Assembly (NCBI RefSeq): GCF_011927905.1
Contig: NZ_JAATJL010000001.1
Coordinates: forward strand, 3,596,001 to 3,660,000
Direction of reading: 5' to 3'
Source: Arthrobacter pigmenti
GTDB lineage: Bacteria; Actinomycetota; Actinomycetes; Actinomycetales; Micrococcaceae
Length of the DNA stretch: 64,000 bases
Shown here: in pieces, positions 53,985-62,133 of the stretch
Numbering within the stretch: position 1 is the stretch's first letter
Layout of the letters: each line of letters starts with the position of its first letter
Notes under the pieces: generated by a model
Told to the model about the DNA's origin: nothing
Database searches by the model: none
The model's input: only the letters and a program-made list of their open reading frames with translations
Program-made: the position numbers and the translations under genes

Positions 53985-54749
53985 TTAGGAACGGACCAGC
54001 AGGGCGAAGCTCGTGGACTGCCCGGTTGAACGGACCCGCAGTGCGGCCAGCGGCGCGACCAGCAGCAGTGCGCCGGCCACCAGTTCCAGGAACTCCTCGA
54101 AGTGGTAGACCAGCGCAAGCACCACCGTGGGGACCTCGAGGCGGATCAGTTCCCCGGCGACAAACTCAAGCCCGACGCCGGCAAAAACCAGCGTGGCAAC
54201 GCCGAGGATAATGAGCCGGGTGGACTGCTCGGGCAGATAGCGGGCGCTCAGGACAGCCATCACCAGGGTCACCACCGCCACTGGTACGCCGAAAATCAAC
54301 CAGACGAATGTGAAATCATCGACGTCCACAAACTGCATCGCAAGGCCATCCAGCCGCTCATGCAGCCAGGTTCCCTCGTCGAGGCAGAGGAGGAACACCA
54401 TCGCGGCGAGAATCCACCAGGCGGCGGACCCACGGACCTTCTGATAGCGGGAAAGAAGCGCGGCGAACAGCAGGGTCACCGTTGCCGCCGTCAGCTGCAC
54501 CACTGCCCACCAGGTGGGGAAGTTGCCTTCATAGTTCACGTCGAAGTAGACGCTGAAAAGTGTCTGGCCGCGAGCCTCTCCGGTCAGCAGCGGGGCGATC
54601 AGGCTGAAGCCCACCACCAGGGCATGCACGACGCCGAGGCCCAGCAGGAGCCGACGCCACCGGACAGGCCGTCCCGCCCGTGCGGGAGCTGATTGAAGCG
54701 GAGACTCATCCTCCGTGGGTTGCTTGTCGATGCTGCTGTCGGAGGTCAT
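53985..54749 (-). CDS. Polytopic membrane protein of unknown function
   Basis: A 254-aa protein with a hydrophilic N-terminus (about 30 residues) and six or seven hydrophobic segments, including LLLGLGVVHALVVGFSLIAP, AVVQLTAATVTLLFAALLS, WILAAMVFLLCLDEGTWLHE, FVWLIFGVPVAVVTLVMAVL and LVYHFEEFLELVAGALLLVA. Acidic and His residues inside segments (CLDEGTWLHE, YHFEEFLE) could be functional. No family recognised. ATG 54749 is used; 54770 is possible. Confidence 0.7.
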   Translation of the reverse strand: MTSDSSIDKQPTEDESPLQSAPARAGRPVRWRRLLLGLGVVHALVVGFSLIAPLLTGEARGQTLFSVYFDVNYEGNFPTWWAVVQLTAATVTLLFAALLSRYQKVRGSAAWWILAAMVFLLCLDEGTWLHERLDGLAMQFVDVDDFTFVWLIFGVPVAVVTLVMAVLSARYLPEQSTRLIILGVATLVFAGVGLEFVAGELIRLEVPTVVLALVYHFEEFLELVAGALLLVAPLAALRVRSTGQSTSFALLVRS

Positions 54750-54879
54750 CCATTCAGCGTAGTGGGCCAAGATGAGAGCCCTGCCTACGAACAGGCCGAA
54801 ACAGGCGCAGCATCCGCATAGTGCATTTCAGTGAAATCTCAAGGGTTCTTAGGCGAGGGAAGCCAAGAATCCGTCTGCC

Positions 54880-54901
54880 GTTCACCTTTCGTTCATTTTG
54901 A
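54880..54901 (+). promoter_or_regulatory. PHO box (PhoP-binding direct repeats)
   Basis: Two adjacent 11-bp units, GTTCACCTTTC and GTTCATTTTGA, match the actinobacterial PHO-box pattern (GTTCA followed by about six bases). They lie 80-101 bp before pstS, so phosphate starvation probably induces the operon through PhoRP. Confidence 0.75.
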
Positions 54902-54980
54902 CCCGTCAGTCTCGTTACCTGCGGTGCCTAACGTGTTTTGCGTACCGGATGTTCAAAACCCTGGAAGGGGCAATATTCAA

Positions 54981-56096
54981 GTGAAGGCTCTTCGCTTTGG
55001 CCGCGCAGCGGCAGTAATCTCGGTGGCCGCCCTGGCCCTCACCGCGTGCGGTTCGGATAACGCCGTTGACGCGGGCGCAGACGGCGGCGAAAGTACAGCC
55101 CCCGAAAGCACGGTTTCCGGAACCTTGACCGGCGCGGGTTCATCGGCCCAGAATGCAGCCATGACCGCGTGGAAGACCGGCTTCGAGGAACTTAACCCAG
55201 AGGCAACCATCCAGTACTCACCAGACGGATCGGGTGCCGGCCGCGAAGCGTTCCTTGCCGAGGGTGTGCAGTTTGCCGGCTCGGACGCCTACCTGGATGA
55301 CGAGGAGTATGAGGCTTCCAAGGAGATCTGCGGGCCCGACGGCGCCATCAACGTACCTGCTTACGTCTCGCCGATCGCCGTGGCGTTCAACGTGCCGGGC
55401 ATCGAGGAGATCAACCTCGACGCCACCACCATCGCATCCATCTTCGCCGGGGAGATCGAGAACTGGAACGATGAGGCCATCGCCTCCCAGAATGAGGGCG
55501 TGGAACTCCCGGACCTGCCGATCACCGTTGTCCACCGCGCTGACGATTCCGGAACCACCGAGAACTTCGTCGAGTACCTGGCCGCGGCAGCACCCGATGT
55601 CTGGACCTACGAGGTGTCCGGCGACTGGCCCGCAGAGATCGTGGCCGAGAACGCCCAGGGCACCAACGGTGTTGTCTCCACAACCTCCTCAACCGAGGGC
55701 GCCATCACCTACACCGACGCTTCCGCCGTCGGCGACCTGGGCCAGGCGCTTGTGAAGGTGGGCGAGGAGTACGTGCCGCTGAGCGCCGAAGCCGCCTCGC
55801 GCGCCGTCGAGGTTGCCGAGCCGGTCGAAGGGCGCAACGACGTCGATATGTCCCTGGACCTGCAGCGTGACACCACTGAGTCGGGCGCTTACCCGATCGT
55901 GCTCGTGTCCTACCACATCTACTGCAGCGCCTACGAGGACCAGGAGACCGTTGACCTGGTCAAGGCATTCGCCTCCTACGCGGTCAGCGAGGAAGGCCAG
56001 AGCACTGCCGAGGGCTCGGCCGGAAACGCGCCGATCTCCGAGACCCTGCGCGAGCAGGCCCAGGAAGCCATTGACTCCATCCAGGTTGCTTCCTGA
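54981..56096 (+). CDS. pstS: Phosphate ABC transporter substrate-binding lipoprotein
   Basis: A 371-aa lipoprotein: signal peptide AVISVAALALTACGS with lipobox Cys at about 24. Phosphate-binding segments are LTGAGSSAQNAAMTAWKTGF, PDGSGAGREAFL and HRADDSGTTENFVEYL. GTG 54981 is chosen because GAAGGGG lies upstream and the signal peptide then starts correctly; the open frame extends further but into the PHO box. It is separated from pstC by a strong hairpin. Confidence 0.96.
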   Translation: MKALRFGRAAAVISVAALALTACGSDNAVDAGADGGESTAPESTVSGTLTGAGSSAQNAAMTAWKTGFEELNPEATIQYSPDGSGAGREAFLAEGVQFAGSDAYLDDEEYEASKEICGPDGAINVPAYVSPIAVAFNVPGIEEINLDATTIASIFAGEIENWNDEAIASQNEGVELPDLPITVVHRADDSGTTENFVEYLAAAAPDVWTYEVSGDWPAEIVAENAQGTNGVVSTTSSTEGAITYTDASAVGDLGQALVKVGEEYVPLSAEAASRAVEVAEPVEGRNDVDMSLDLQRDTTESGAYPIVLVSYHIYCSAYEDQETVDLVKAFASYAVSEEGQSTAEGSAGNAPISETLREQAQEAIDSIQVAS

Positions 56097-56108
56097 CCAT
56101 CCGTCAAC

Positions 56109-56140
56109 GCCCCGCCAGGTCAGAAATGACCTGGCGGGGC
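56109..56140 (+). terminator. pstS-pstC intergenic hairpin with GAAA tetraloop
   Basis: GCCCCGCCAGGTCA (56109-56122) and TGACCTGGCGGGGC (56127-56140) form a perfect 14-bp stem closed by GAAA, with no U-tract. It is probably a partial terminator or a 3'-end stabiliser that lets pstS accumulate over pstCAB. Confidence 0.8.
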
Positions 56141-56253
56141 TGCTGGCTGTCTGCGACCATACTGGGTTGCAGGTACCTTGTAAGAGCGGGAACAGTTTCG
56201 TCGATTTCGTCACTCCCGTCTGATATCCCCGCGCAGCGCCGAAAGGTCCCCAC

Positions 56254-57186
56254 GTGTCCACGAATGCACTGAAACGAGCAGGTGGTGCAGGTCAGTCCGG
56301 AGACAAGATTTTCTCCGGCGCTTCCCTTGCCGCCGGCTGCCTGATCCTGGCAGCCCTCTTCAGCGTCGCCGTCTTCCTGATCATTGAGGCCCTCCCGGTA
56401 TTCGGCGCGGACCCATCGGAGATCACGGGTGGAGAAGGCTTCTTCACCTACATCTTTCCGATCGTCATCGGAACGATCATCGCGGCCGCCATCGCCCTGC
56501 TGATCGCGACGCCGCTGGGGATCGGCGTGGCACTGTTCATCTCGCACTACGCGCCACGGCGGTTCGCCCAGGGTTTTGGTTACGTGATCGACCTGCTCGC
56601 CGCCATCCCGTCCGTGGTCTACGGCGCCTGGGGTTACGCAGTGCTGGCACCGCAGTTGGCCATCGCGTACGACTGGCTTGCACGCAACGCCGGCTGGATC
56701 CCGATCTTCGAAGGCCCCGCCAGCCAGACCGGCCGCACTATGCTGACCGCCGGCATTGTGCTCGCCGTGATGGTCCTGCCCATCATCACGTCGCTGAGCC
56801 GCGAGATCTTCCTTCAGACGCCAAGCCTGCATGAGGAAGCCGCGCTCGCAATGGGCGCCACCCGGTGGGAAATGATCACGATGGCCGTACTGCCCTTCGC
56901 ACGCCCCGGAATCATCAGCGCCGCCATGCTCGGCCTCGGCCGTGCGCTCGGCGAGACCATGGCCGTTGCCCTGGTGCTCTCCGGCGGCGGGCTTACCGCC
57001 AGCCTCATCCAGTCAGGCAACCAGACCATCGCGGCCGAGATCGCCCTCAACTTCCCCGAGGCGTACGGACTCCGCCTGGCCGAACTCATTGCAGCAGGCC
57101 TGGTCCTGTTCGTCATCACGCTGGCCGTCAACGTCATTGCACGCTGGATCATCAGCCGTCACAAAGAATTCTCGGGGGCTAACTAA
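56254..57186 (+). CDS. pstC: Phosphate ABC transporter permease PstC
   Basis: A 310-aa membrane protein with about six transmembrane segments (GCLILAALFSVAVFLIIEAL, FPIVIGTIIAAAIALLIATP and others). The EAA-type cytoplasmic loop is EEAALAMGATRWEMITMAVLP. AAAGG lies about 7 nt before the GTG start. The last base of its stop is the first base of the pstA start codon. Confidence 0.96.
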   Translation: MSTNALKRAGGAGQSGDKIFSGASLAAGCLILAALFSVAVFLIIEALPVFGADPSEITGGEGFFTYIFPIVIGTIIAAAIALLIATPLGIGVALFISHYAPRRFAQGFGYVIDLLAAIPSVVYGAWGYAVLAPQLAIAYDWLARNAGWIPIFEGPASQTGRTMLTAGIVLAVMVLPIITSLSREIFLQTPSLHEEAALAMGATRWEMITMAVLPFARPGIISAAMLGLGRALGETMAVALVLSGGGLTASLIQSGNQTIAAEIALNFPEAYGLRLAELIAAGLVLFVITLAVNVIARWIISRHKEFSGAN

Positions 57187-58289
57187 TGGCCAATGCAACC
57201 TTGACCCCGCGCCGCTCGCAGCTCACCAAGGGCAAGCTGCCCTCCTACGCCATGTGGGTGGTGCTCGCCGCCTCAGTGGTGCTCGGTGCCGCGCTCGCCG
57301 CCGTCGTCGGCTTCAGTATTGTTCCGTGGGCGCTCTTCAGCGCGCTGATCTTCATTGTCGCGGGAACAGTGGTGACCGCCGTCGCCGAAGGCGGACGGAA
57401 GGCGAAGAACCGGCTCGCACTGTTCCTGATCTACGGCGCCTTCCTTGTTGCGCTGCTGCCCCTGCTCTCCGTCATCTGGACGGTGCTGGAACGCGGGGTG
57501 CCGGGGCTGACGTACAACTTCCTGTTCACGTCCATGAACGGTGTGACCGGTGCGGTGGACAACCAGACGGTGGCCGAGGGGACTCCGGTCCTGGGAGGCG
57601 CGTACCACGCAATTGTGGGCACCCTGCAGATCACGCTGTGGGCAACGCTCATCTCGGTGCCGATCGGGCTTCTGACCGCCGTGTATCTCGTGGAGTACTC
57701 CACCGGAGGCCATCTGGCGCGCGCCATCACGTTCTTCGTCGACGTGATGACCGGTATCCCCTCAATCGTCGCCGGGCTGTTCGCCGCAGCTCTCTTCGGG
57801 CAGATCTTCGGCCCGGGCACGCGCACGGGCTTTGTTGCCGCCGTCGCGCTCTCAGTGCTGATGATCCCGGTTGTTGTGCGCTCCACAGAGGAGATGCTCA
57901 AGATCGTCCCCAACGAGCTTCGCGAGGCCGCCTACGCCCTCGGCGTGCGGAAATGGCGCACCATCACCCGGGTGGTCATCCCGACGGCGATCTCCGGGAT
58001 CGCGTCCGGCGTCACCCTCGCAATCGCCCGGGTAATCGGCGAGACCGCACCCATCCTGGTGACTGCCGGCTTCGCGAGTTCCATCAACTGGAACGTCTTC
58101 GGTGACTGGATGAGCACGCTGCCCACGTTCATCTACTACCAGATCCTGACCCCGACCTCCCCGACTGCCATTGACCCGAGTACGCAGCGTGCGTGGGCTG
58201 CCGCGCTGGTGCTGATCATCATGGTCATGCTCCTGAACCTGGCGGCACGCCTGATCGCCCGCCTCTTCGCTCCCAAGACCAGCCGCTGA
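57186..58289 (+). CDS. pstA: Phosphate ABC transporter permease PstA, N-terminally extended
   Basis: A 367-aa membrane permease. The conserved C-terminal ~280 residues carry the transport core: [40 protein letters not shown], and an EAA-type loop [21 protein letters not shown]. The first ~100 residues add two or three more transmembrane segments ([39 protein letters not shown]) than the usual PstA. The start shares a base with the pstC stop. Confidence 0.94.
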   Translation: MANATLTPRRSQLTKGKLPSYAMWVVLAASVVLGAALAAVVGFSIVPWALFSALIFIVAGTVVTAVAEGGRKAKNRLALFLIYGAFLVALLPLLSVIWTVLERGVPGLTYNFLFTSMNGVTGAVDNQTVAEGTPVLGGAYHAIVGTLQITLWATLISVPIGLLTAVYLVEYSTGGHLARAITFFVDVMTGIPSIVAGLFAAALFGQIFGPGTRTGFVAAVALSVLMIPVVVRSTEEMLKIVPNELREAAYALGVRKWRTITRVVIPTAISGIASGVTLAIARVIGETAPILVTAGFASSINWNVFGDWMSTLPTFIYYQILTPTSPTAIDPSTQRAWAAALVLIIMVMLLNLAARLIARLFAPKTSR

Positions 58290-58317
58290 CCCGCCGGCAC
58301 AACCAGAAGGATTCCCA

Positions 58318-59097
58318 TTGTCCAAGCGCATAGACGTCAAAGACCTCAACGTCTACTACAGCAAGTTCCTCGCCGTGGAAGACGTCAACATCAGCATTGA
58401 GGCACGCTCAGTCACCGCATTCATCGGCCCCTCAGGTTGCGGCAAGTCCACCTTCCTCCGCACCCTGAACCGCATGCACGAGGTAATCCCGGGTGCCCGG
58501 GTTGAGGGTGAGGTGCTGCTCGACGGCGACAATTTGTACGACTCCGCCGTGGACCCGGTGACAGTACGCAGCCAGATCGGCATGGTGTTCCAGCGGCCCA
58601 ACCCGTTCCCCACCATGTCCATCCGCGACAACGTGCTGGCCGGCGTGAAGCTCAACAACAAGCGGATCTCCAAGTCAGACGCCGACGCCCTCGTAGAGAA
58701 GTCCCTGCGCGGCGCCAACCTGTGGAACGAGGTCAAGGACCGCCTGGGGCGTCCGGGCTCGGGCCTCTCCGGCGGGCAGCAGCAGCGTCTCTGCATTGCG
58801 CGCGCCATAGCGGTGTCCCCCGAGGTGATCCTGATGGACGAGCCGTGCTCCGCACTGGACCCCATCTCCACCCTCGCCATCGAAGACCTCATCAATGAGC
58901 TCAAGAGCGAGTACACGGTTGTCATCGTCACGCACAACATGCAGCAGGCTGCGCGCGTTTCGGACAAGACGGCGTTCTTCAACATCGCGGGCACCGGTAA
59001 GCCCGGCAAGCTCATCGAGTACGGCGAAACGACCAACATCTTCAACATGCCGACGCAGAAGGCCACGGAGGATTACGTTTCCGGCCGCTTCGGGTAA
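58318..59097 (+). CDS. pstB: Phosphate ABC transporter ATPase PstB
   Basis: A 259-aa ATPase: Walker A in [19 protein letters not shown] at about 38, signature [16 protein letters not shown], Walker B in [16 protein letters not shown]-loop [16 protein letters not shown] start with AAGGA about 7 nt upstream. Last gene of the pst operon. No phoU directly follows; a PhoU-like DUF47 gene lies nearby on the other strand. Confidence 0.97.
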   Translation: MSKRIDVKDLNVYYSKFLAVEDVNISIEARSVTAFIGPSGCGKSTFLRTLNRMHEVIPGARVEGEVLLDGDNLYDSAVDPVTVRSQIGMVFQRPNPFPTMSIRDNVLAGVKLNNKRISKSDADALVEKSLRGANLWNEVKDRLGRPGSGLSGGQQQRLCIARAIAVSPEVILMDEPCSALDPISTLAIEDLINELKSEYTVVIVTHNMQQAARVSDKTAFFNIAGTGKPGKLIEYGETTNIFNMPTQKATEDYVSGRFG

Positions 59098-59108
59098 TGC
59101 GCGGCGCG

Positions 59109-60119
59109 CTAGAGTAGCGGACTCATCGCGAGGTAGAGGATCGCCGAGAGCAGCGCGGTGGCCGGCGCCGTCGTAATCCACACCAGGAGGACGGACCGCA
59201 ACACCCGGCCACGGACGGTGGCGAAGCGCTGGTTGGCGCCAGCGCCGACAATTGCCGAGGTCATGGTGTGCGTGCTCGAAAGCGGCATGTGCAGGGAGAG
59301 CGCGCCGACAAACAGCATCACCGAACTGACGCCCTGGGCCGTCATGCCGCGCAGCGGGTCGATGCGGACCAGCCGGTTGGAGAGTGTGTGGGTGATGCGC
59401 CACCCGCCGCACAGCGACCCCGCGGCAAGCAGCACAGCGGCGAAGACCTGAACCCAGACAGGTACGCCGCCGCCGTCGTAAACTCCGGCGCCAATCAGCG
59501 CGAGCACAACTACTGCCATGGTGCGCTGCCCATCCTGAAGACCATGCCCAAGCGCGAATGTGCCCGTGAGCACTGCCTGCGCCATCCGGTTGCCGGTGTT
59601 CACCTTCCGTGGCGAATTGTGGCGCAGCAGCCAGGTGGCCGGGAAGACCATGATGTATGCCAGCAGGTAGGCCACCAGCGGGGAGAGAAGCAGCGGAAGC
59701 GCGATCTCGAGGAGGAATACGCGGTCTGAGCCGCCAATGGACCCTCTGCCCAGGAAGGCGGCCGCCCCGCCAGCCCCGATCAGTCCGCCGATAAGCGCGT
59801 GGGTGGACGACGACGGCTTCCCCCGATACCAGGTGAAGATTCCCCACGCGCACGCGGACAGCAGCGCAGCGAACAGAATGCCGAGGCCGCTCTGGCCGGC
59901 GGGCAGGCTGATGCTTTCGCCCGTGAAGAGAGTGGCCAGGCTAGTACTCATCAGGGCGCCGATGAGGTTGAACCCCGCCGCAAGTATCACTGCCAAAGTG
60001 GGCGTCAGAGCGCGGGTGCGGACGGAGGTGGCGATGGAGTTGGAGACGTCGTGAAAGCCGTTGATGAACGCGAAGCCGCCCGCAAGAAGCACAACGAGAC
60101 CGAGGAGGAAGACCTCCAC
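59109..60119 (-). CDS. pit: Low-affinity inorganic phosphate transporter, Pit family
   Basis: A 336-aa Pit/PiT permease. The two family repeats are recognisable: FAFINGFHDVSNSIATSVRT at about 16 and GHGLQDGQRTMAVVVLALIG plus PLSSTHTMTSAIVGAG in the second half, with about ten hydrophobic segments. Its start directly follows the stop of the DUF47 gene, and this pairing is common for Pit regulators. Convergent with pstB. Confidence 0.95.
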   Translation of the reverse strand: MEVFLLGLVVLLAGGFAFINGFHDVSNSIATSVRTRALTPTLAVILAAGFNLIGALMSTSLATLFTGESISLPAGQSGLGILFAALLSACAWGIFTWYRGKPSSSTHALIGGLIGAGGAAAFLGRGSIGGSDRVFLLEIALPLLLSPLVAYLLAYIMVFPATWLLRHNSPRKVNTGNRMAQAVLTGTFALGHGLQDGQRTMAVVVLALIGAGVYDGGGVPVWVQVFAAVLLAAGSLCGGWRITHTLSNRLVRIDPLRGMTAQGVSSVMLFVGALSLHMPLSSTHTMTSAIVGAGANQRFATVRGRVLRSVLLVWITTAPATALLSAILYLAMSPLL

Positions 60120-60746
60120 CTACGATTCCTTGACGAGAATCGCGCCGACGTGGGTTGCGACCTTGCGGATGTCCTTGGTGACGTCGACGAGCTGGTTCGC
60201 AACATCGCGGTGCCTGGCGTAGACGAGTGGTTTGTGGTCGTGGAGCAGTTCGGAGCACCAGATGCGGTGCGTGCGTTCAGCGCGCTTGGCGAGGCGGAGG
60301 ATTTCGATCCAATAGTCCTCAAGGTCGTCAAGGGAGGTGAGCTGGCGCATCGCCTCGGCGGTCAGTTCAGCCTGCCGGGTGATGACCTCAAGCTGTTCCG
60401 TTGCCCGCCGGCTGAGTTTGCTCAGCTTGTACAGGGCAATGAGCTCGGCCGCGCCGTCGAGCTTCTCCATTGCTTCGCTGAGCAGGCGGGACATCGCGTA
60501 GAGGTCCTCGCGCGGAAGCGGGTTGATGAAGCTGGTCCGCATGGAGGTCAGGAGGGCGAAGTGCAGGTCGGTGGAGGTGGCCTCGTACTGGTGGAGTTCC
60601 TCGGCGAGCTGGTCGTAATCCTGGGTGGATGCGCCGAGGATGCCGGACATACTACGCACGCCGAGCACCAGTTGCTGGGCCATGCTGGAGAGAAGTTCAA
60701 GTCCTGCGTTCTCCTGGGGGAAGAGGCGAAGCTTCACAAAGGACAC
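60120..60746 (-). CDS. DUF47 family (PhoU-like) phosphate transport accessory protein
   Basis: A 208-aa all-helical protein: LRLFPQENAGLELLSSMAQQ at the N-terminus, then charged helices with spaced acidic residues (EELHQYEATSTDLHFALL, HDHKPLVYARHRDVANQLVD). DUF47 proteins resemble PhoU and usually modulate the adjacent Pit transporter. Its stop abuts the pit start, so the pair is an operon. Confidence 0.9.
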   Translation of the reverse strand: MSFVKLRLFPQENAGLELLSSMAQQLVLGVRSMSGILGASTQDYDQLAEELHQYEATSTDLHFALLTSMRTSFINPLPREDLYAMSRLLSEAMEKLDGAAELIALYKLSKLSRRATEQLEVITRQAELTAEAMRQLTSLDDLEDYWIEILRLAKRAERTHRIWCSELLHDHKPLVYARHRDVANQLVDVTKDIRKVATHVGAILVKES

Positions 60747-61112
60747 CTAGGGTTGCACGGACGGTTGCTGCCTAAGAATACCTGTCCACTCCGTTGTGAC
60801 AGTCTTCAGTTGTCAGTCCTCAAAGGACGCGAAAATGGCGCCGAACCGGGAGCGCCTCTCGGCGGAAGGCCGCTCGAAGCGGCTAAATGTTGAAGCCCGG
60901 GGGTTCCACGGTTCGACACCAGTTTCAGTCTTCTACTCGTCTGCCTGCATGTCAACCGGGCGACGGCGGCGGGCAGTTGGTTACGCTGCCTGGCCATTTC
61001 TGGTTCTTCACGCGCTTGGCCAACGAATCCGCTGTGCAGCCGCAGGATCGTTGACTGGAGGCCGCTTCACCTGCACAGAGCCAAGGTTTCCGCCGGTTCA
61101 CCACGAATTTGC
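60747..61112. other. 366-bp region without a recognised gene
   Basis: It holds the upstream region of the DUF47-pit operon. The frames present look like shadows with no recognisable domain. No clear terminator, repeat or RNA gene seen. Confidence 0.5.
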
Positions 61113-61325
61113 TCAGGCTCGCAATCGGCGGATAAACAGGCCGATGATCACCAGCACCAGACCGATGACGGCCGCGCCGCCACCCACCGTAAGTAGGAGC
61201 GAGGGAAGGATCGGGACGCCGTTGGGATCCGTGGTGCGCGAGATAAGCATCAGGACGGCCATGGCGAGGGCAAGAAGCATGCCTATGGACAGCATCCACA
61301 GTCCGGTGAGCTTCAGTTCCTTCAT
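61113..61325 (-). CDS. Small two-pass membrane protein
   Basis: A 70-aa protein with two transmembrane segments (LWMLSIGMLLALAMAVLMLI and GGGAAVIGLVLVIIGLFI) and a basic C-terminus (RRLRA). No family recognised. Confidence 0.6.
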   Translation of the reverse strand: MKELKLTGLWMLSIGMLLALAMAVLMLISRTTDPNGVPILPSLLLTVGGGAAVIGLVLVIIGLFIRRLRA

Positions 61326-61362
61326 CCATCGACCCTATCCCGGTCATGGCGCATACGCGGGG

Positions 61363-62010
61363 TCAGTCGAGTTCGCCGCGGCGCCAGGAGGCAGCCGCGT
61401 GCTCAAGGTCCTCGGCGGTCTTCACCAGTTGATGTGAGCTCCGCGTGAGTTTGCTGGCGTGGGCGCCGTTGGAGGGTTCGGCGTCGTCGGCATGGTTGGT
61501 TTGGCCCAGCGCGACGACGCGGCAGAATGCCGCGAACCGTTCGAGCGCGACGTCGAACTCGCCGTCGAACGCGCCGGAAAGTATGGTGTCCGCCATGCTC
61601 TGCACCTCGTCGGCACCGGGCGGTTCGGCGACGCCGGCGATCACCTTCGAGACCTGGGCAACTTCCTTGCCGGCCTTGAAGTAGGCGGCGATGCGTTCGG
61701 GATTCTGCTGGGTCGCGGCGCGCAGCGCATACAGCCGCCAGAGTGCCCCGGGCAGGGACCGGGCCGGGCTCTCGGCCCACAGCTCGGCGACCGCTTCGAG
61801 CCCCTGCTGGTCGGCGAGTTTCACCAGGCGTTCGGTGATCTCCGGGTCGTCGGCCTCGCGGCCGTGATGGACAAGGGCGTGCGCAGAGAGGTGTGCCGCT
61901 TCGGAGACACGGGACGGGTCTGCGCCGCCGGGAAAGATCTCGAAGTCCACAGGCGCGAACGGCTTGGGCTTGTGGTGCCTGGGGCTGTTGTTGATGTAGT
62001 CGCCGTCCAT
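61363..62010 (-). CDS. Conserved-looking hypothetical soluble protein
   Basis: A 215-aa helical protein. It starts at ATG 62010 with AGGAG about 11 nt upstream. It has a basic start (MDGDYINNSPRHHKPKPF), a helical middle (EITERLVKLADQQGLEAVAE, PGALWRLYALRAATQQNPER) and an acidic and hydrophilic C-terminus. No motif or membrane segment allows an assignment. Divergent from the ABC exporter, with about 120 bp between the starts. Confidence 0.7.
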   Translation of the reverse strand: MDGDYINNSPRHHKPKPFAPVDFEIFPGGADPSRVSEAAHLSAHALVHHGREADDPEITERLVKLADQQGLEAVAELWAESPARSLPGALWRLYALRAATQQNPERIAAYFKAGKEVAQVSKVIAGVAEPPGADEVQSMADTILSGAFDGEFDVALERFAAFCRVVALGQTNHADDAEPSNGAHASKLTRSSHQLVKTAEDLEHAAASWRRGELD

Positions 62011-62133
62011 GTGTCGAGAATACTCCTGCACCCAACAGCGGGCTACCATCGGGCGGACGGGCGGCCGGACGCCGCCGTCGGGTTCATCATTCCGGCTGAT
62101 GTGCAAGGCTCCGCCCAGCGCCAGAATGTGTAC

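Noticed and set aside
60860-60885. Third copy of the GGCCGCTCGA hairpin arm
   Set aside because: Only the 10-nt core matches, and it pairs with an adjacent GC stretch instead of a distant arm; probably chance.
60890-60930. tRNA-like T-arm (GGTTCGACACC)
   Set aside because: No matching acceptor, D or anticodon arms could be drawn around it.
60796-61437. 213-codon frame downstream of the DUF47 gene
   Set aside because: It overlaps antisense to two minus-strand genes and has no domain or signal; treated as a shadow.
61459-62133. N-terminal extension of the ABC exporter frame
   Set aside because: It is antisense to the hypothetical gene at 61363-62010 and adds no transporter-like sequence.
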